Positions 1-10,574 of a stretch of DNA of 64,000 bases are shown here, one piece after another. The DNA lies in NCBI RefSeq assembly GCF_014905175.1, contig NC_057789.1, positions 13,692,876 through 13,756,875 of the forward strand. Reading direction: 5' to 3'. A program made the position numbers and the translations under genes. This stretch comes from Aphidius gifuensis. Lineage: Eukaryota > Arthropoda > Insecta > Hymenoptera > Braconidae. The stretch's first letter is position 1; each line of letters starts with the position of its first letter. The notes under the pieces were generated by a model. It saw nothing but the letters and a program-made list of their open reading frames with translations, had not been told where the DNA came from and ran no database searches.

Positions 1-120
1 AGGTTCGGATCCAGTATCTGGATCCAGATTGGATTTGAAATCAGGCAAGCCTGATCAGGGCTTGATCCGAACCTGACCTGAATTTCTACTCGGGTTATAT
101 CCTAACAAACATAATCATTG
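1..120. repeat. GATC/CAGG-rich repeat fragment
   Basis: A short patch much richer in G+C than its surroundings. It repeats GGATCC, TGATCAGG and GATCCGAACC, and reads as inverted around the middle (GGTTCGGATCC near the start, GGATCCGAACCT-like near base 75). The same vocabulary recurs at 43785-44420, 44920-45080 and 52975-53145, so this is the cut-off end of a dispersed repeat. No coding sense is visible. Confidence 0.5.
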
Positions 121-678
121 ATGAGTTATATCATCATTTTTCATTTCATGTTGTTATGCAAATTTTTTACTTTGTTGAAATATATTAACTGGCTTTCAAT
201 AATAATTTTATCATCCAATGATTAGTTGAATAATGTTTCAGTTAACGTCTTCAATTACTCTTTATCTATGTAACAGACATAAGGCGTTTTCGATGGAGCA
301 GAGTGGTGATAAAAAAAGAGCCGTGTGAGGGTTGTTTGTTGGGTAAAGCAACAATATTTTTTAGTTGTGTTTTTCTATACTCCCGAAAAAAAGTTCTTAT
401 TATCGATATTTCTTTGTTTAATTTTTGTTTTTCTAAATTAAAGATTCATCTTAATAAAACGTGAATTATGTTAAAAAAAATATCTGAAAAAAAATCAGTT
501 GGGGTACTGTTTTCCTAGAAGTTGACGTCTAACAGTCGAATTTTTATTGTTTTCATGATAATCAAGTAGATCTAGTGAATGTTTTTTCGTGCACACTAAT
601 TGATTATACTTGATCTAAAACATTGTGTAAAATAAATTAAATTATAATAAATTCAGTTTTATTGAATAATTTTTCTTC
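121..678. other. AT-rich intergenic DNA
   Basis: No gene, RNA or clear element was recognised. The sequence is plain A+T-rich with short homopolymers. Confidence 0.5.
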
Positions 679-680
679 TA

Positions 681-739
681 CCCTGGTAGAAATGCTCCGT
701 CGAATCGACGTCGGGCCTGACGTCGAATTTCTACCAGGG
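681..739. mobile_element. 59-bp MITE with CCCTGG ends
   Basis: The element starts CCCTGGTAGAAAT and ends ATTTCTACCAGGG, a perfect 13-bp terminal inverted repeat. The middle repeats CGACGTCG-type palindromes. It is bounded by TA on both sides (679-680 and 740-741), which looks like a 2-bp target duplication. Related ends flank the larger element at 24611-26103 and the one at 8262-8479, so this is a small non-autonomous member of that family. The open frame running across it is only the palindrome being read through. Confidence 0.75.
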
Positions 740-741
740 TA

Positions 742-1555
742 TTTTATTGTTTATTTGTATACCAATTCGTTCATAGTGACTGGAAAAAGGGTGTATAACT
801 TTTATGAATTTACTTTTTTATTGTCGATTTTACGATCATCGAAAATACGTTAGTGCAGTTGTTTGACAGATGTGAGATTTTCTCTAATTCTTGACAAATA
901 GTGTTTTAAAAAATATGTTATAATATTACCAAAGAGAAACTTGAGTTTATGGTTTTATGTGTTACATGATTTTTACTAAAAAATCTATGCATAAGTTGAC
1001 CATGAGTAGGAATATTCGAAGTATTCAAAAAGAACTATTAAAAAGAGTACATAAATTAAAGTAATGTCATTTATAGTATTTTAGAAAAAATATAAAATCA
1101 AATTGTTAGTCACATGTTATTCTAAATTTTGTCGTTTCACGAAATAGCTATAAAAAACTGGGTAAAATTAAAAAATACTAAATTTTGTTGTAGTTTTATT
1201 TAAAAATAAAAAGAATTAAAATCTCGTCAGTCTGGGACCGGCAGACATCTGTGGTTCGACCCGGAACAAATATTATTATATTTATTCAATTTGTGAGAAA
1301 CTTGACAATCTTCGTATTTTTTTATTCTTTTCATATTAAAAAAATCAGTAGTTTTTATGAATATTTTTGTAAATGGACTATTAAAAAAATTGATATTTAT
1401 ATATTTTTTTAACGTTAATAATAAAATTTAGGTGCCTTCGAATATTTCTGAAAATGGGTTGTTACTAGTTATTGTTGAATATTTATAGTCGAAGAGGATT
1501 ATTTATAGAAGTAATTTGAGCGTTTTAGTAGAGTAAGAGCATTTATTAGAAGTAA
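742..1555. other. AT-rich intergenic DNA
   Basis: Nothing coding was recognised. A short GC patch at about 1225-1270 (CAGTCTGGGACCGGCAGACA, then GGTTCGACCCGG) resembles a tRNA B-box, but no cloverleaf could be built around it. Confidence 0.4.
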
Positions 1556-1559
1556 ATGA

Positions 1560-2230
1560 ACAGAAATTTTCTATTCAATTTTTTCTGTTCGATTAATTTT
1601 TATTGAATTATTATTATTAATTTTAATTTCAATTTTGTAATATCGAAAAATATGAAAATGATTTTCAAACTATCTAGATTTTTATGATCACGAAAAAAAA
1701 TATTCTTTTTATATTACCTATTTCTTCAATTTTTCATTTAATTTTGAATTTAATTCTGAATTAGAATATCGAGAAACATATAAATGATATAAAAACTATT
1801 ATAGTATGATTTTATGACCATAAACATTTCTTTTTTTCTAATAAAAATATTACATTTCTTTCATTAAGAGCATTATCATGTTTCTCCTCATTCGTCATTT
1901 TTGGTTGCATATGGTTAACTACGTAACACGCTGTTATATTGCAGTTCTTTCACTCGTACTTGAATGTGGCTAGTTCATAGGCACCTGAGTCTAGGAGATT
2001 TTCGGACCACTTCTCGGTGCCCAATGCCCATGAGCACGCCACAGTTAATAAACCACTAGTCACGTATAATACTGATATAAATATGAAATTGATTTTTTTT
2101 TCATTTCCAAAATTGATATCTATTATATTTTTTATGATAATCCTTTGAAGCTTGGATGAGACTCCCGTAAAAGTAAATTTTGACTCTTTATTTCTGTTTG
2201 TTCGTGTTTTGAGAGTTCTATTCATTTAAT
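1560..2230 (-). repeat. Dispersed repeat, first copy, with a possible coding tail
   Basis: This segment recurs in the same orientation at about 6720-7085. Shared landmarks are AGAAACATA-AATGAT, TATGATTTTATGA, CATAAACAT, TTACAT-TCTTTCAT and the GC-richer end near 1950-2000. On the minus strand a 91-codon frame (1950-2225) ends in GAYELATFKYE followed by a stop. The second copy ends GAYERATFEHE plus stop at the same place, so that tail may once have been coding. The 91-codon frame has one hydrophobic stretch (INFIFISVLYVTSGLLTVA). The protein is not recognised. The feature could equally be the end of a transposon gene. Confidence 0.45.
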
Positions 2231-3160
2231 TTCCTTTTAATGTAAAAAATCAAAGAAATGCATTCATGCATACATTCCACACTTTCTGGATACTCCCGGA
2301 GTTATTAAAGTTTTTTTCACTCAATTATGAAGGAAAAATCATCTCTGTATATACAAGTTATATAGATTTTTTATTTCATGATATACTATGAAAATAATTC
2401 CATATCCCAAGTAAAAACGTCAGTCGAATTTGAACGGCCGACATTCATTGTACGACAGGAATCGAACATCCATCGACGTCGACCCAAGTGAAGCTTTATA
2501 CAATCTCCATGGATTTTTCACTTAGCATGAGCGTTCATAGATGGCAAATGATGAAATTTTTCAACTAGTTTTAAGAGCAGACTAAGCTTTTAATTCATGC
2601 TTATAAATCAAAATACTTTCATGCACGCCTTCATGAAAACATTATATCTTTAGAAACAATTTAAAACTGCTCAATGAGAACCCCTTTGCTCTCAAACTAC
2701 TTGAAAAATTTTACAATATGGCCATCTATAAACTCGTATTCGAAATGAAGAATTTAATTTCTCAATAAATGTTACTTCCAGTATAAATAAATCTCCGATT
2801 GCGTCGGAACTACAGCACTGATAAAAATAATTTCTATGACTACAAAATTTTTTTCTTCCGTGACGAAATACTCAAAAAGCCTAATTTATTTAGAGTCGAT
2901 TATTATAAACGAAAAAAATTTTGTAAAATTTTGTAAAAGAAAATTTATCAAGGGACATTCAAGGAAAAGATGAAATGACACCACTATTACGAAATGTAGT
3001 CATCTTATGCCTTTTTCCTTTGTTATATAAAAAAAATCCAGATTTCCCTTGTTACGTTGGTAACAACATTTTGTTAAGTGTGAGTCGAAACTCGAAGCAA
3101 ATCAGCATGTGTAAAAGTTACAAACCAGTGATTTAGAGGCTGGATTTTTTGAATCTCATA
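2231..3160. other. AT-rich DNA, no gene seen
   Basis: No convincing frame or element. A patch near 2410-2490 (AACGTCAGTCGAATTTGAAC, CGACAGGAATCGAAC) looks like a diverged tRNA-derived segment on the minus strand but has no full cloverleaf. Confidence 0.35.
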
Positions 3161-3162
3161 TG

Positions 3163-4065
3163 ATCAAAAGACTTTAAAATAAGATGTGATATCTTAACGA
3201 AAAAAAAAAAAACAAAGTTTTCTTCACAAAAAAAGTGTCAAGTATTCGGAATTATCACTAATTTTAAGTATATTAATTAACGTGTTACTCGAGTAAACTC
3301 AAGACCTCTGACGGATGGCGTATGAAAACTTAATATTTTCTACGAGTGCGAAAAAGATAGAAAAAAGAAAAAAATATTTTTTCTCACTTCCACTCATGTA
3401 TTTAGACAAAGACAAAAATCTATTTTTCTATTCTATGAACAAAATATTTTAGGTCAGAAAATCATTATTTAACTAAAAAATTCGTCTTTTTTTCCTCTAC
3501 AGACTGATAGTTTTTGAGAATTCTCCAACTTTTAGTTTTATATGAAAGTTTAAGTTGAACCCAAAAAAAAGTAAAATCTCCCTATCTCACTGTGTTTAAC
3601 CTCGAAAAAAATAGCAACTTTAATAGTTTATTAAAAACGAACAAAGTTACCTAGGACAAAAAAAAAGTTATGAATAGATATATTTCTTTGCATAGAATCG
3701 TTTTTTATCAATTACATTGGTCTCTAACTATTTTGACTTTACTCGAGTAACACCTTAATATGATACCAGAAAGTCAAGAAGGAAATATTTTTTTGACGCA
3801 TGTAATTGACCTTTTACTGTTGACAAAATTTTATACTTGTCCCCATCTGGTTTTTCCTGTATAAAAATTCAATATTAAAAACATATATTTTACATCAGGT
3901 GCGGTCAAGTATAAAATTCTGTCAACAGTTCAAAATTAATTACATGGCTCAAATATATATTTCCTTCTTGACTTTCTGGTAACATATTTTAATTAATATA
4001 CTCACAGTTAGCGACGATCTTAAATACTTGACACTTTTTTTGTGAAAAGAACATTATTTTTTTTT
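3163..4065. mobile_element. Foldback element, GTCAAGTATTCG family, copy 1
   Basis: The outer arms match in inverted order: GTGTCAAGTATTCGGAATTA near 3235 against CTTAAATACTTGACACTTTT near 4020. An inner inverted pair is GTCAAGAAGGAAATATT with ACAAAATTTTATACTTGTCC (3772-3843) against GGTCAAGTATAAAATTCTGT with TTTCCTTCTTGAC (3903-3973). The same ordered motifs form a cleaner foldback at 16009-17257, and one arm alone lies at 26483-26600. Lengths differ because about 450 bp sits asymmetrically in this copy. No transposase frame is present, so it is non-autonomous. Confidence 0.6.
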
Positions 4066-4640
4066 TTTTTTTGTTGAGGGTATTAATGAAAGAATTATTG
4101 TTAGATTATTTTTGAATTCTCAAAGTTATTAAATATAATATTCTTTAAAATTTAGGTAAAACATATCACATCTTTTTGTAAAGTTGTAATTATAATAGAT
4201 TTTTTTTTAAACGTTGACGAATTAATTAACTGTTCATTCTATAATGATAAAACATGAATTGAATTTTCTTTTTAAATATCTCATTTTTTTTTTTTTAAAC
4301 AATATGAAAATACTTGCAAGTGGAAACATAGCTTAAAGCATCATTAATAACCGAATAACATATAACACGCGCACCATGGATGCTATATTGAATACTAATG
4401 TAAACAAATGTTTTTTCACACTATTTACTATTACCTCGCTCAATTTAATTTTATAATGTTGTCAATATTGATCTGGACTTTGAAAACTTAAATCTTAATT
4501 TTTGTAAAGTTGTTAGATTAATTTGGACTTTGAAAAAACGCAAGCTTCTGAATTTGAAGTTTATTTTTTTAACAAATTTTTTTAGACAATTTTATTTTTT
4601 AAAGTAAATTACATGAAATATATTTATGTAAGAAAAAATA
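4066..4640. other. AT-rich DNA, no gene seen
   Basis: Homopolymer-rich sequence without a recognisable frame or repeat. Confidence 0.4.
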
Positions 4641-4641
4641 A

Positions 4642-5690
4642 TGTCCAAGGAAAAGCAGTAGCTAAGGAAAAGATGTAGCTAAGAAAAAGATGTAGCTAAG
4701 GAAAAGCAGTAGCTAAGGAAAAGATGTAGCTAAGGAATTGAGGTTGCCTAAAAATCATATTTTTAGGAACATTATTTCCTTAAAACATAATTCTTTGGCA
4801 ACCTCAATTCTTTAGCTACATCTTTTCCTTAGCTACTGCTTTTCCTTGGACATTTGTATTTTTAGAAAATTAATTTTTATGTATTTTATATAAAAAATTA
4901 ACAAAAATGTCCAAGGAAAAGCAGTAGCTAAGGAATTAAGGTTGCCAAAGAATTATATTTTTAGCAACATTATCTCCTTAAAACATATTTCTTTGGCAAC
5001 CTCAATTCCTTAGCTACATCTTTTCCTTAGCTACTGCTTTTCCTTGGACATTTGTATTTTTAAAAAATAAATTTTCATGTATTTTATTTATAAAAGAAAT
5101 AAAAATGTCCAAGGAAAAGCAGTAGCTAAGGAAAAGATGTAGCTAAGGAATTGAGGTTGCCAAAGAATTATATTTTTAGCAACATTATCTCCTTAAAACA
5201 TATTTCTTTGGCAACCTCAATTTCTTAGCTACATCTTTTCCTTAGCTACTGCTTTTCCTTGGACATTTGTATTTTTAAAAAATACATTTACATGTATTTT
5301 ATTCAAAAAATAAATAAAAATGTCCAAGGAAAAGCAGTAGCTAAGGAAAAGATGTATCTAAGGAATTGAGGTTGCCAAAGAATTCTATTTTAAGCAACAT
5401 CATTTCCTTAAATTATAATTCTTCGGCAGCCTTAATTCCTTAGCTACATCTTTTCCTTAGTCACATCTTTTCCTTAGTTACATCTTTTTCTTGGACATTA
5501 TTTTTTTTTACATAAATACATTACATGTAATTTACTTCACAAAATGAAGTTGTCTAAAAAAAAAAAACAGGAGCTGGAAAAAAGGTGTAGCTAAAAAATA
5601 AATGTTGCCTACCGCATAATTTTTTTGGCTACATTAATTTCCTAGCTACATCTTTACCTTAGCTACTGCTTTTCCTTGGAGTTTTTTTTT
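4642..5690. repeat. Tandem array of palindromes
   Basis: Four units, each itself a palindrome, begin with TGTCCAAGGAAAAGCAGTAG at 4642, 4908, 5106 and 5321 and close with its complement (GCTTTTCCTTGGACA) near 4852, 5050, 5265 and 5497. Each folds into a hairpin with arms of about 60-90 bases: CTAAGGAAAAGATGTAGCTA, then GAATTGAGGTTGCC, and a short loop. Spacers of about 55 bp of the type CATGTATTTTAT separate them. A fifth, worn unit follows (about 5560-5690). The spacing is 266, 198 and 215 bp. The motif CTTAGCTACATCTTTTCCTT returns at 51955-52330, and CTTAGCTAGATTTTTTACTT fills 17510-17970, so this is one arrangement of a wider satellite family. Confidence 0.8.
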
Positions 5691-5779
5691 TTTTTTCACA
5701 TAATTATATTACATGTAATTTACTTTCAAAAAAAAGCGATCATAAGATGCGTAGTATAAATTGGCACATGTTTGTGGCT

Positions 5780-6640
5780 TCACCTTTAACCTTGTTTTAG
5801 CCTCGTTTCGACGTCGAATAGAGACTAAAAACCGGTTACGCCGAGACTGAATAGAAAAATACCGTAAAATTCATTAATTATGTTGTTTTATAAATAATAA
5901 TTATTTATTTTTTTATAATTTACAATAAAACTATATAAAACAATCGAATAATATCTTTTTTAAGTATATTTCAACTTTTTTTTTTTTTGCCTCGTTTTTG
6001 TCTCGTTTCCACTTCGAATCAAGACTAAAAACCGGTTACACCGAGACTGAATAGAAAAATACCGTAAAATTTATTAATTATGTTGTTTTATCAATAATAA
6101 TTATTAGTTTCACTATTATTCACAATAAAATTATATAAAACAATTAAATAATAACATTTTTAAGTTTTTTTTCAACTTTTCTTTTTTAGCCTCGTTTTTG
6201 TCCCGTTTCGACGTCGAATCGAGACTAAAAAGCGGTTACGCCGAGACTGAATAGAAAAACACCTTAAAAATGATTAATTATGTTGTTTTATCAATAATAA
6301 TTATTAGTTTTATTATTATTTACAATAAAACTATATAAAACAATTAAATAATAACAATTTTTTTGTTTTTCGATTTTTTTTTTTTTAGCCTCGTTTCGGT
6401 CTCGTTTCGACGTCGAATCGAGACTAAAAAGCGGTTACGCCGAGACTGAATAGAAAAACACCTTAAAATTCATTAATTATGTTGTTTTATCAATAATAAT
6501 TATTAGTTTTACTATTATTTACAATAAAACTATATAAAACAATTAAATAATAACATTTTTTTAGGTTTTTTCTGACTTTTTTTTTTTAGCCTCGTTTTAG
6601 TCTCGTTTCGACGTCGAATAGTGTTACATTCCGACATCGA
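5780..6640. repeat. 200-bp tandem satellite, four copies
   Basis: The phrase GACTAAAAACCGGTTAC (or AGCGGTTAC) recurs at 5823, 6023, 6223 and 6422, so the period is 200 bp to within one base. Each unit carries GCCTCGTTTCGACGTCGAAT, CGAGACTGAATAGAAAAA, ATTATGTTGTTTTAT and CAATAATAATTATTA. A partial fifth unit ends near 6620. The unit is a GC-richer block with CGACGTCG palindromes alternating with an AT block. The array is followed to about 6705 by ACGTCGA words and TTTCTACCTGGG, which resembles the right end of the CCCTGG transposon family. Confidence 0.85.
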
Positions 6641-6719
6641 ATAGAGCTCGCTCCCGACGTCGATTCACGCGTGAAGCCTCGATCCCCGAGTCTAATTTCT
6701 ACCTGGGAAGAAATATTTT

Positions 6720-7085
6720 TCTTTCAACAGTCTTTATCGAATTAATTCATTTTTGATCAGTTATTCAATTTTGTATTCCATCCTGAATTTGATTTTGAAT
6801 TCATTTTCAATTTAATGTTAAATCTTGATTCCGTAATATCAAGAAACATAGAAATGATGTACAGACTATTCGAGTATGATTCTATGAGCATAAACATAGT
6901 TATTTTGAATAAAAAAATTACATCTCTTTCATCAAAATCATTATTATGTTTCTTTTCGTTCCTCATATATTTATATATAGATATTTTCCTGTTGTATATA
7001 ATAAGCTATATAACTCGTGATCATTGCAGTGATAGTTCACTCGTGCTCAAATGTAGCACGTTCATAAGCACCCATTTTTGGTTAA
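6720..7085 (-). repeat. Dispersed repeat, second copy
   Basis: This is the diverged direct copy of the segment at 1560-2230. Read on the minus strand, its GC-richer end gives GAYERATFEHE followed by a stop, matching GAYELATFKYE plus stop in the other copy. Conservation of that peptide and stop is the only hint of former coding sense. The long open frames through this region on either strand do not correspond between copies. Confidence 0.4.
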
Positions 7086-7405
7086 CTTGAACTTTATATA
7101 TGTTAATATTTCGTACATCCCCGGGCGAATGTGCGTACGTCACCAATTGTTGGAAAAATTACGCACATTCACCAATGAAAATGGTAAATGTGCACATTGG
7201 CCGTCGTCTTTTGGTGAAAGTGTGTCATGTTAAACATTTACCGTCGTGAACCTGGAATCGCCGGTTGTCCAAAAAAATCGTAAGTAATCTTATTAGATGC
7301 ATTGTAATTTGTAGTAATTTGTAGTGAAAAGGGTTTCATTTGTAGTTCAAAAAATAAAGTATTTTGTAAGAAAATTAATTTTTTCGGGAAAAAGGTTTAA
7401 CTACA
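7086..7405. other. Unassigned DNA with a small inverted repeat
   Basis: GAATGTGCGTACGTCACCAA and TTACGCACATTCACCAA (7127-7180) are partly inverted copies, and a further CACATTGG/CCAAT-like pair follows. No gene was recognised. The region ends at the terminal repeat of the large element starting at 7406. Confidence 0.35.
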
Positions 7406-7706
7406 AATTGAGGGTCCGGATGCAATAACGACCTGCACGCTCGAAAAACGGTAGAAGTATTGTCCAATGGCTCGGACAATTCTTAATTTTTAAAGTCGTC
7501 AAAAAAAAAAAAAAAAAATATAGGCATGTAGAGGACGTTAAAAAAAAATTATTTTACTTTTATAGTTTTTTTTTTTTTTTAATTATTTTAATTGTAAAAA
7601 ATAAATTAAAAAAACTAATCCATCTCCAATTTTATTTTTTTTTAAATAATAATATGAATATATTTTTTTTGTTTATCTATAGAAAACCTTGAAATTTTAC
7701 CTACAC

Positions 7707-7945
7707 TAGCGCCCTCGCCGGCCGCAAGCGGCCGCCTCAGTTGTTTCTATGCTATATGCTATATGTTATATATATGCTAAATTCCAATGACACGTCATCA
7801 TGTGGTGTTATAACAAAAAAAAAAAAAAAAAAAACAATGAAATTTTTAATTGGAGGAAAAATTAATTTATAAATAATATTTCAGGATGCCTAATAGAATG
7901 CCTGAGACCAGCCCGCGGATACGAATTCCATTAAAAGCCTTTTGA
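7707..7945 (+). repeat. GC-rich dispersed repeat, copy 1
   Basis: The segment opens with GCCCTCGCCGGCCGCAAGCG, which contains the hairpin GCCGC-AA-GCGGC, and runs through TCAGTTGTTTCTATGCTATA, GACACGTCATCATGTGGTGT and CCTAATAGAATGCCTGAGAC. A direct copy stands at 63766-63990, 56 kb away. The CG-rich head is strikingly unlike the A+T-rich neighbourhood. No frame is shared by the copies, so it is probably a non-coding mobile repeat. Confidence 0.75.
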
Positions 7946-8261
7946 TTTGTACTGATTTGTACTTATTTTTAAATGTAATTTTAATGTCAACAATTATTTT
8001 ATTTACACGTTATTGAAAGGTGGAGGACAGGTTAATTTTTTTTCGAATTGACTCGGAATCATGAAAAAGTTGCTAAATTATTTTGTATTAATTTGTGCTA
8101 TTAACATCGGAATTATTCACCTGAAGAATAACGACAAAATAAAAAAAAAAAAAAAAGTTATTTTACTCCAAAAAATGTTTACACAATATACAGAGGCATG
8201 GTGCTTTAAATGATGAATCCTTTTTCCATTTATTTCCTATCTATTTCAAAGAAAAGAGCAA

Positions 8262-8479
8262 TTCTGGTGGAAATATTTCCCCGGCATTACTCCGTTTTTG
8301 GTCCATTTCTTGAGAAATTACTCTGGCATGAGATCAATGCTGGATTTTTATCTCTTTCATTGATCTCATGCCGAAATAATTTTGCTGGTACTAATTTCAT
8401 GCCGACGAAATTACTCCGGCATCAATCTCATGTCGGAGTAATGCAGGAGTATAATGCCGGAGTAATATTTCCACCAGGG
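8262..8479. mobile_element. CCCTGG-family MITE built of ATGCCGGAGTAAT repeats
   Basis: The ends are CTGGTGGAAATATT on the left and AATATTTCCACCAGGG on the right. The body is made of inverted and direct variants of CGGCATTACTCC and GAGATCAATG. It belongs with the 681-739 and 24611-26103 elements by its terminal sequence. The 97-codon frame crossing it is produced by the repeats and is not taken as a gene. Confidence 0.6.
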
Positions 8480-8599
8480 AAAAGCTACAACTTGTATCAA
8501 TAAAATAAAAAGTTACACCTCAATAACAATAACATAAATTGTAAATTAGAATTTTTTAGCTCACGTCTTTCTCATCAAAAATAATAAAAAATTATTTAA

Positions 8600-9660
8600 A
8601 ATTTTAAAAATATTTTTTATTGACGGCACTATGCAACTGTTAATAAATAATTGTCGTTCAACAATTTTTTTTTCATCTATCGTCTACCATCATCTGCTAT
8701 TTATTGTAAGAAGAAATAGCTTACTCCAAATTTTAATTCACAATATTTTGTTATTATTATTGATGTACAAATTCCGATTTTATGAGTGCAAATTAGCTTC
8801 TGCTTTTTTCTTTAAATTAGATAAGAATTCAATCAAAAAGACCCGATGCGTTTGCGAATATGAACATTTTAGAGCAAATATTTTAATTTTGTCGTTGTTC
8901 TTGAGGTAAAAATCCAATGTTTGTACAAATTAGTACAAAATGTTCTGATTATTCAACAAAGTATTGTAAATTTAAATTCTCGAGTAAACTATTTTTTTTT
9001 TAATATTATTAAAGTACGAATCCTGCTTTCATTGATTCAAATAAGCTCATGACTTTTTTTTCGAGAATAAAGAAAAAAATTATCTATCATTATTTATTAT
9101 CCGAGGTGTCATGCAATTGTTAATAATCAATTTTCGTCAAACAATTTTTTTCTATTATTTTCCATTAAAGGACAAATTCTGTTATTATCAATATAAATTA
9201 ACCTATGACTTTTCCTTCGAGGGTAAAAACAAATCATTCAATAACATTTTTTTTTTAACACACCATGGAATTGTTAATAAACAATTACATGACACGCTCA
9301 AAATAATAGAATAATCCTTTTAAATAATTCTTTTTTTATCTTTGGAGAGAAAAACGTTGGCTGATAATAGCAGAATTCGTACTTCAGTGGAAAATAATAT
9401 GAAAAATTGTTAATTAACGATTACATGTCACCTCGAACAATTGTTAACATTTATTTATAAATACTGTTGAATTAATTTTTTTTTTTCTTGAAGAGAATGT
9501 CGTGAGTTTATTTAAACCAATGAATGCAGGTTTCGTACTTCAATAATGATTAGATAAAAAAATCTGTTTACTCCAAAATTTTAATTAACAATACTTTGTT
9601 ATTGTTAATTAAAATGTACAAATCTTGATTGATCATTTTTACAAGTCTGCGTGCCCTATT
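8600..9660. repeat. Diverged tandem repeats around AATTGTTAATAA
   Basis: Related phrases recur at about 8632 (GCAACTGTTAATAAATAATT), 9112 (GCAATTGTTAATAATCAATT), 9267 (GGAATTGTTAATAAACAATT) and 9405 (AATTGTTAATTAACGATTAC), each close to a TGTCA or GACA word and to TACTCCAAATTTTAATT-type sequence. Spacing is irregular (about 130-480 bp), and some units are inverted. This looks like old nested copies of one element. No gene is seen. Confidence 0.5.
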
Positions 9661-9839
9661 TAAAAATGAATCTATCTTTTTTTTTTTTGTGTTTGAATGT
9701 AGTTCTTTTTTTTCAATTTTTCGTTTTTTATTTATAACACATTAACTATTCTTTTATTTATAACAATTTAATTAAATATTGGTAAATCGTTTGAAGGTTA
9801 TAGGCATTAATATTTTTTGACAGATATAAAATGTTGTTA

Positions 9840-10060
9840 TAATCACAAATGTCAACACACACATACATACGAATGTATATGCAATTAGCGCCACCTATAT
9901 CAATTTATACGACGTGCACGTGACCTTCTAATACCCCAATCAGATTCCAGTAAATTCAAAAATGAGGCGCTAAGTTTGAAAAATGAAGCGCCAAGTTCAA
10001 ATTTGGATGCGCACGCAAAATGCGATGCCATGACACCAATGCTTTTTTTATTTAAGGACA
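9840..10060. other. Unassigned GC-richer segment
   Basis: Contains CA/TA-type microsatellite (CACACACATACATACG) and the repeated phrase GAGGCGCTAAG / GAAGCGCCAAG. No coding sense was recognised. Confidence 0.3.
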
Positions 10061-10332
10061 TATATTTATTGACATAGAATATTGTAAGAAAGAAAAATTT
10101 TATAAATAATGATATTATTTATTTATATTATTTATTTGATTTGTATCAATAGAAAATTAAGACTTCCCAAGTTTGACTCTACCGTTTAGCGAAAAATTTT
10201 TTGAATTTTAATAACTTCCAGCGTAAAAAATGTTTATTTATATGTTTAAAATTCATTTCTAAAATTTCAAAAAACGAATTGACGCATAGAAGGACGTCGG
10301 AGTTAACTTGATGAAACTTAGAAAAAATAAGA

Positions 10333-10404
10333 AGCCCTGTGGTCTAGTGGTCAAGGCGTTTGCCCGGAAAGCAAAAGACCCGGGTTCGATTCCCGGCGGG
10401 GGAA
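10333..10404 (+). tRNA. tRNA-like cloverleaf (Ser-GGA anticodon), likely element-borne pseudogene
   Basis: The sequence folds as a cloverleaf. The D stem GTCT/AGGC pairs; the anticodon stem TTTGC/GCAAA is perfect with loop CCGGAAA, which places GGA in the anticodon; the T stem CCGGG/CCCGG is perfect with loop TTCGATT. The acceptor stem AGCCCTG against CGGGGGA pairs at only five of seven positions, and base 33 is C instead of the usual T. Real serine tRNAs have a long variable arm, but here it is four bases. These faults, and the 18-bp inverted repeat hugging it, argue for a tRNA-derived element rather than a working tRNA. Confidence 0.55.
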
Positions 10405-10502
10405 CTTCGTTATTTTTTCTAAGTTTCTGGTTTTTTTCAAAAAATGAATTGACGCATAGAAGGACGTCGGAGTTAACTTGATGAAACTTAGAAAAAATAA
10501 GA

Positions 10503-10574
10503 AGCACTGTGGTCTAGTGGTCAAGGCGTTTGCCCGGAAAGCAAGAGACCCGGGTTCGATTCCCGGCGGGGGAA
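10503..10574 (+). tRNA. Second tRNA-like cloverleaf, tandem duplicate
   Basis: Nearly identical to the copy at 10333-10404. Differences include C to A in the acceptor stem (AGCACTG, weakening it further) and an anticodon-stem change that leaves a T-G pair (TTTGC/GCAAG). The same GGA anticodon, perfect T arm and flanking 18-bp inverted repeat are present. The extra acceptor mismatch suggests no selection on tRNA function. Confidence 0.5.

Noticed and set aside
662..853. 63-codon frame
   Set aside because: It runs through the 59-bp palindromic MITE and plain AT-rich DNA; no protein features.
8210..8503. 97-codon frame with repeated peptide units
   Set aside because: The repeats are the inverted ATGCCGGAGTAAT units of a MITE.
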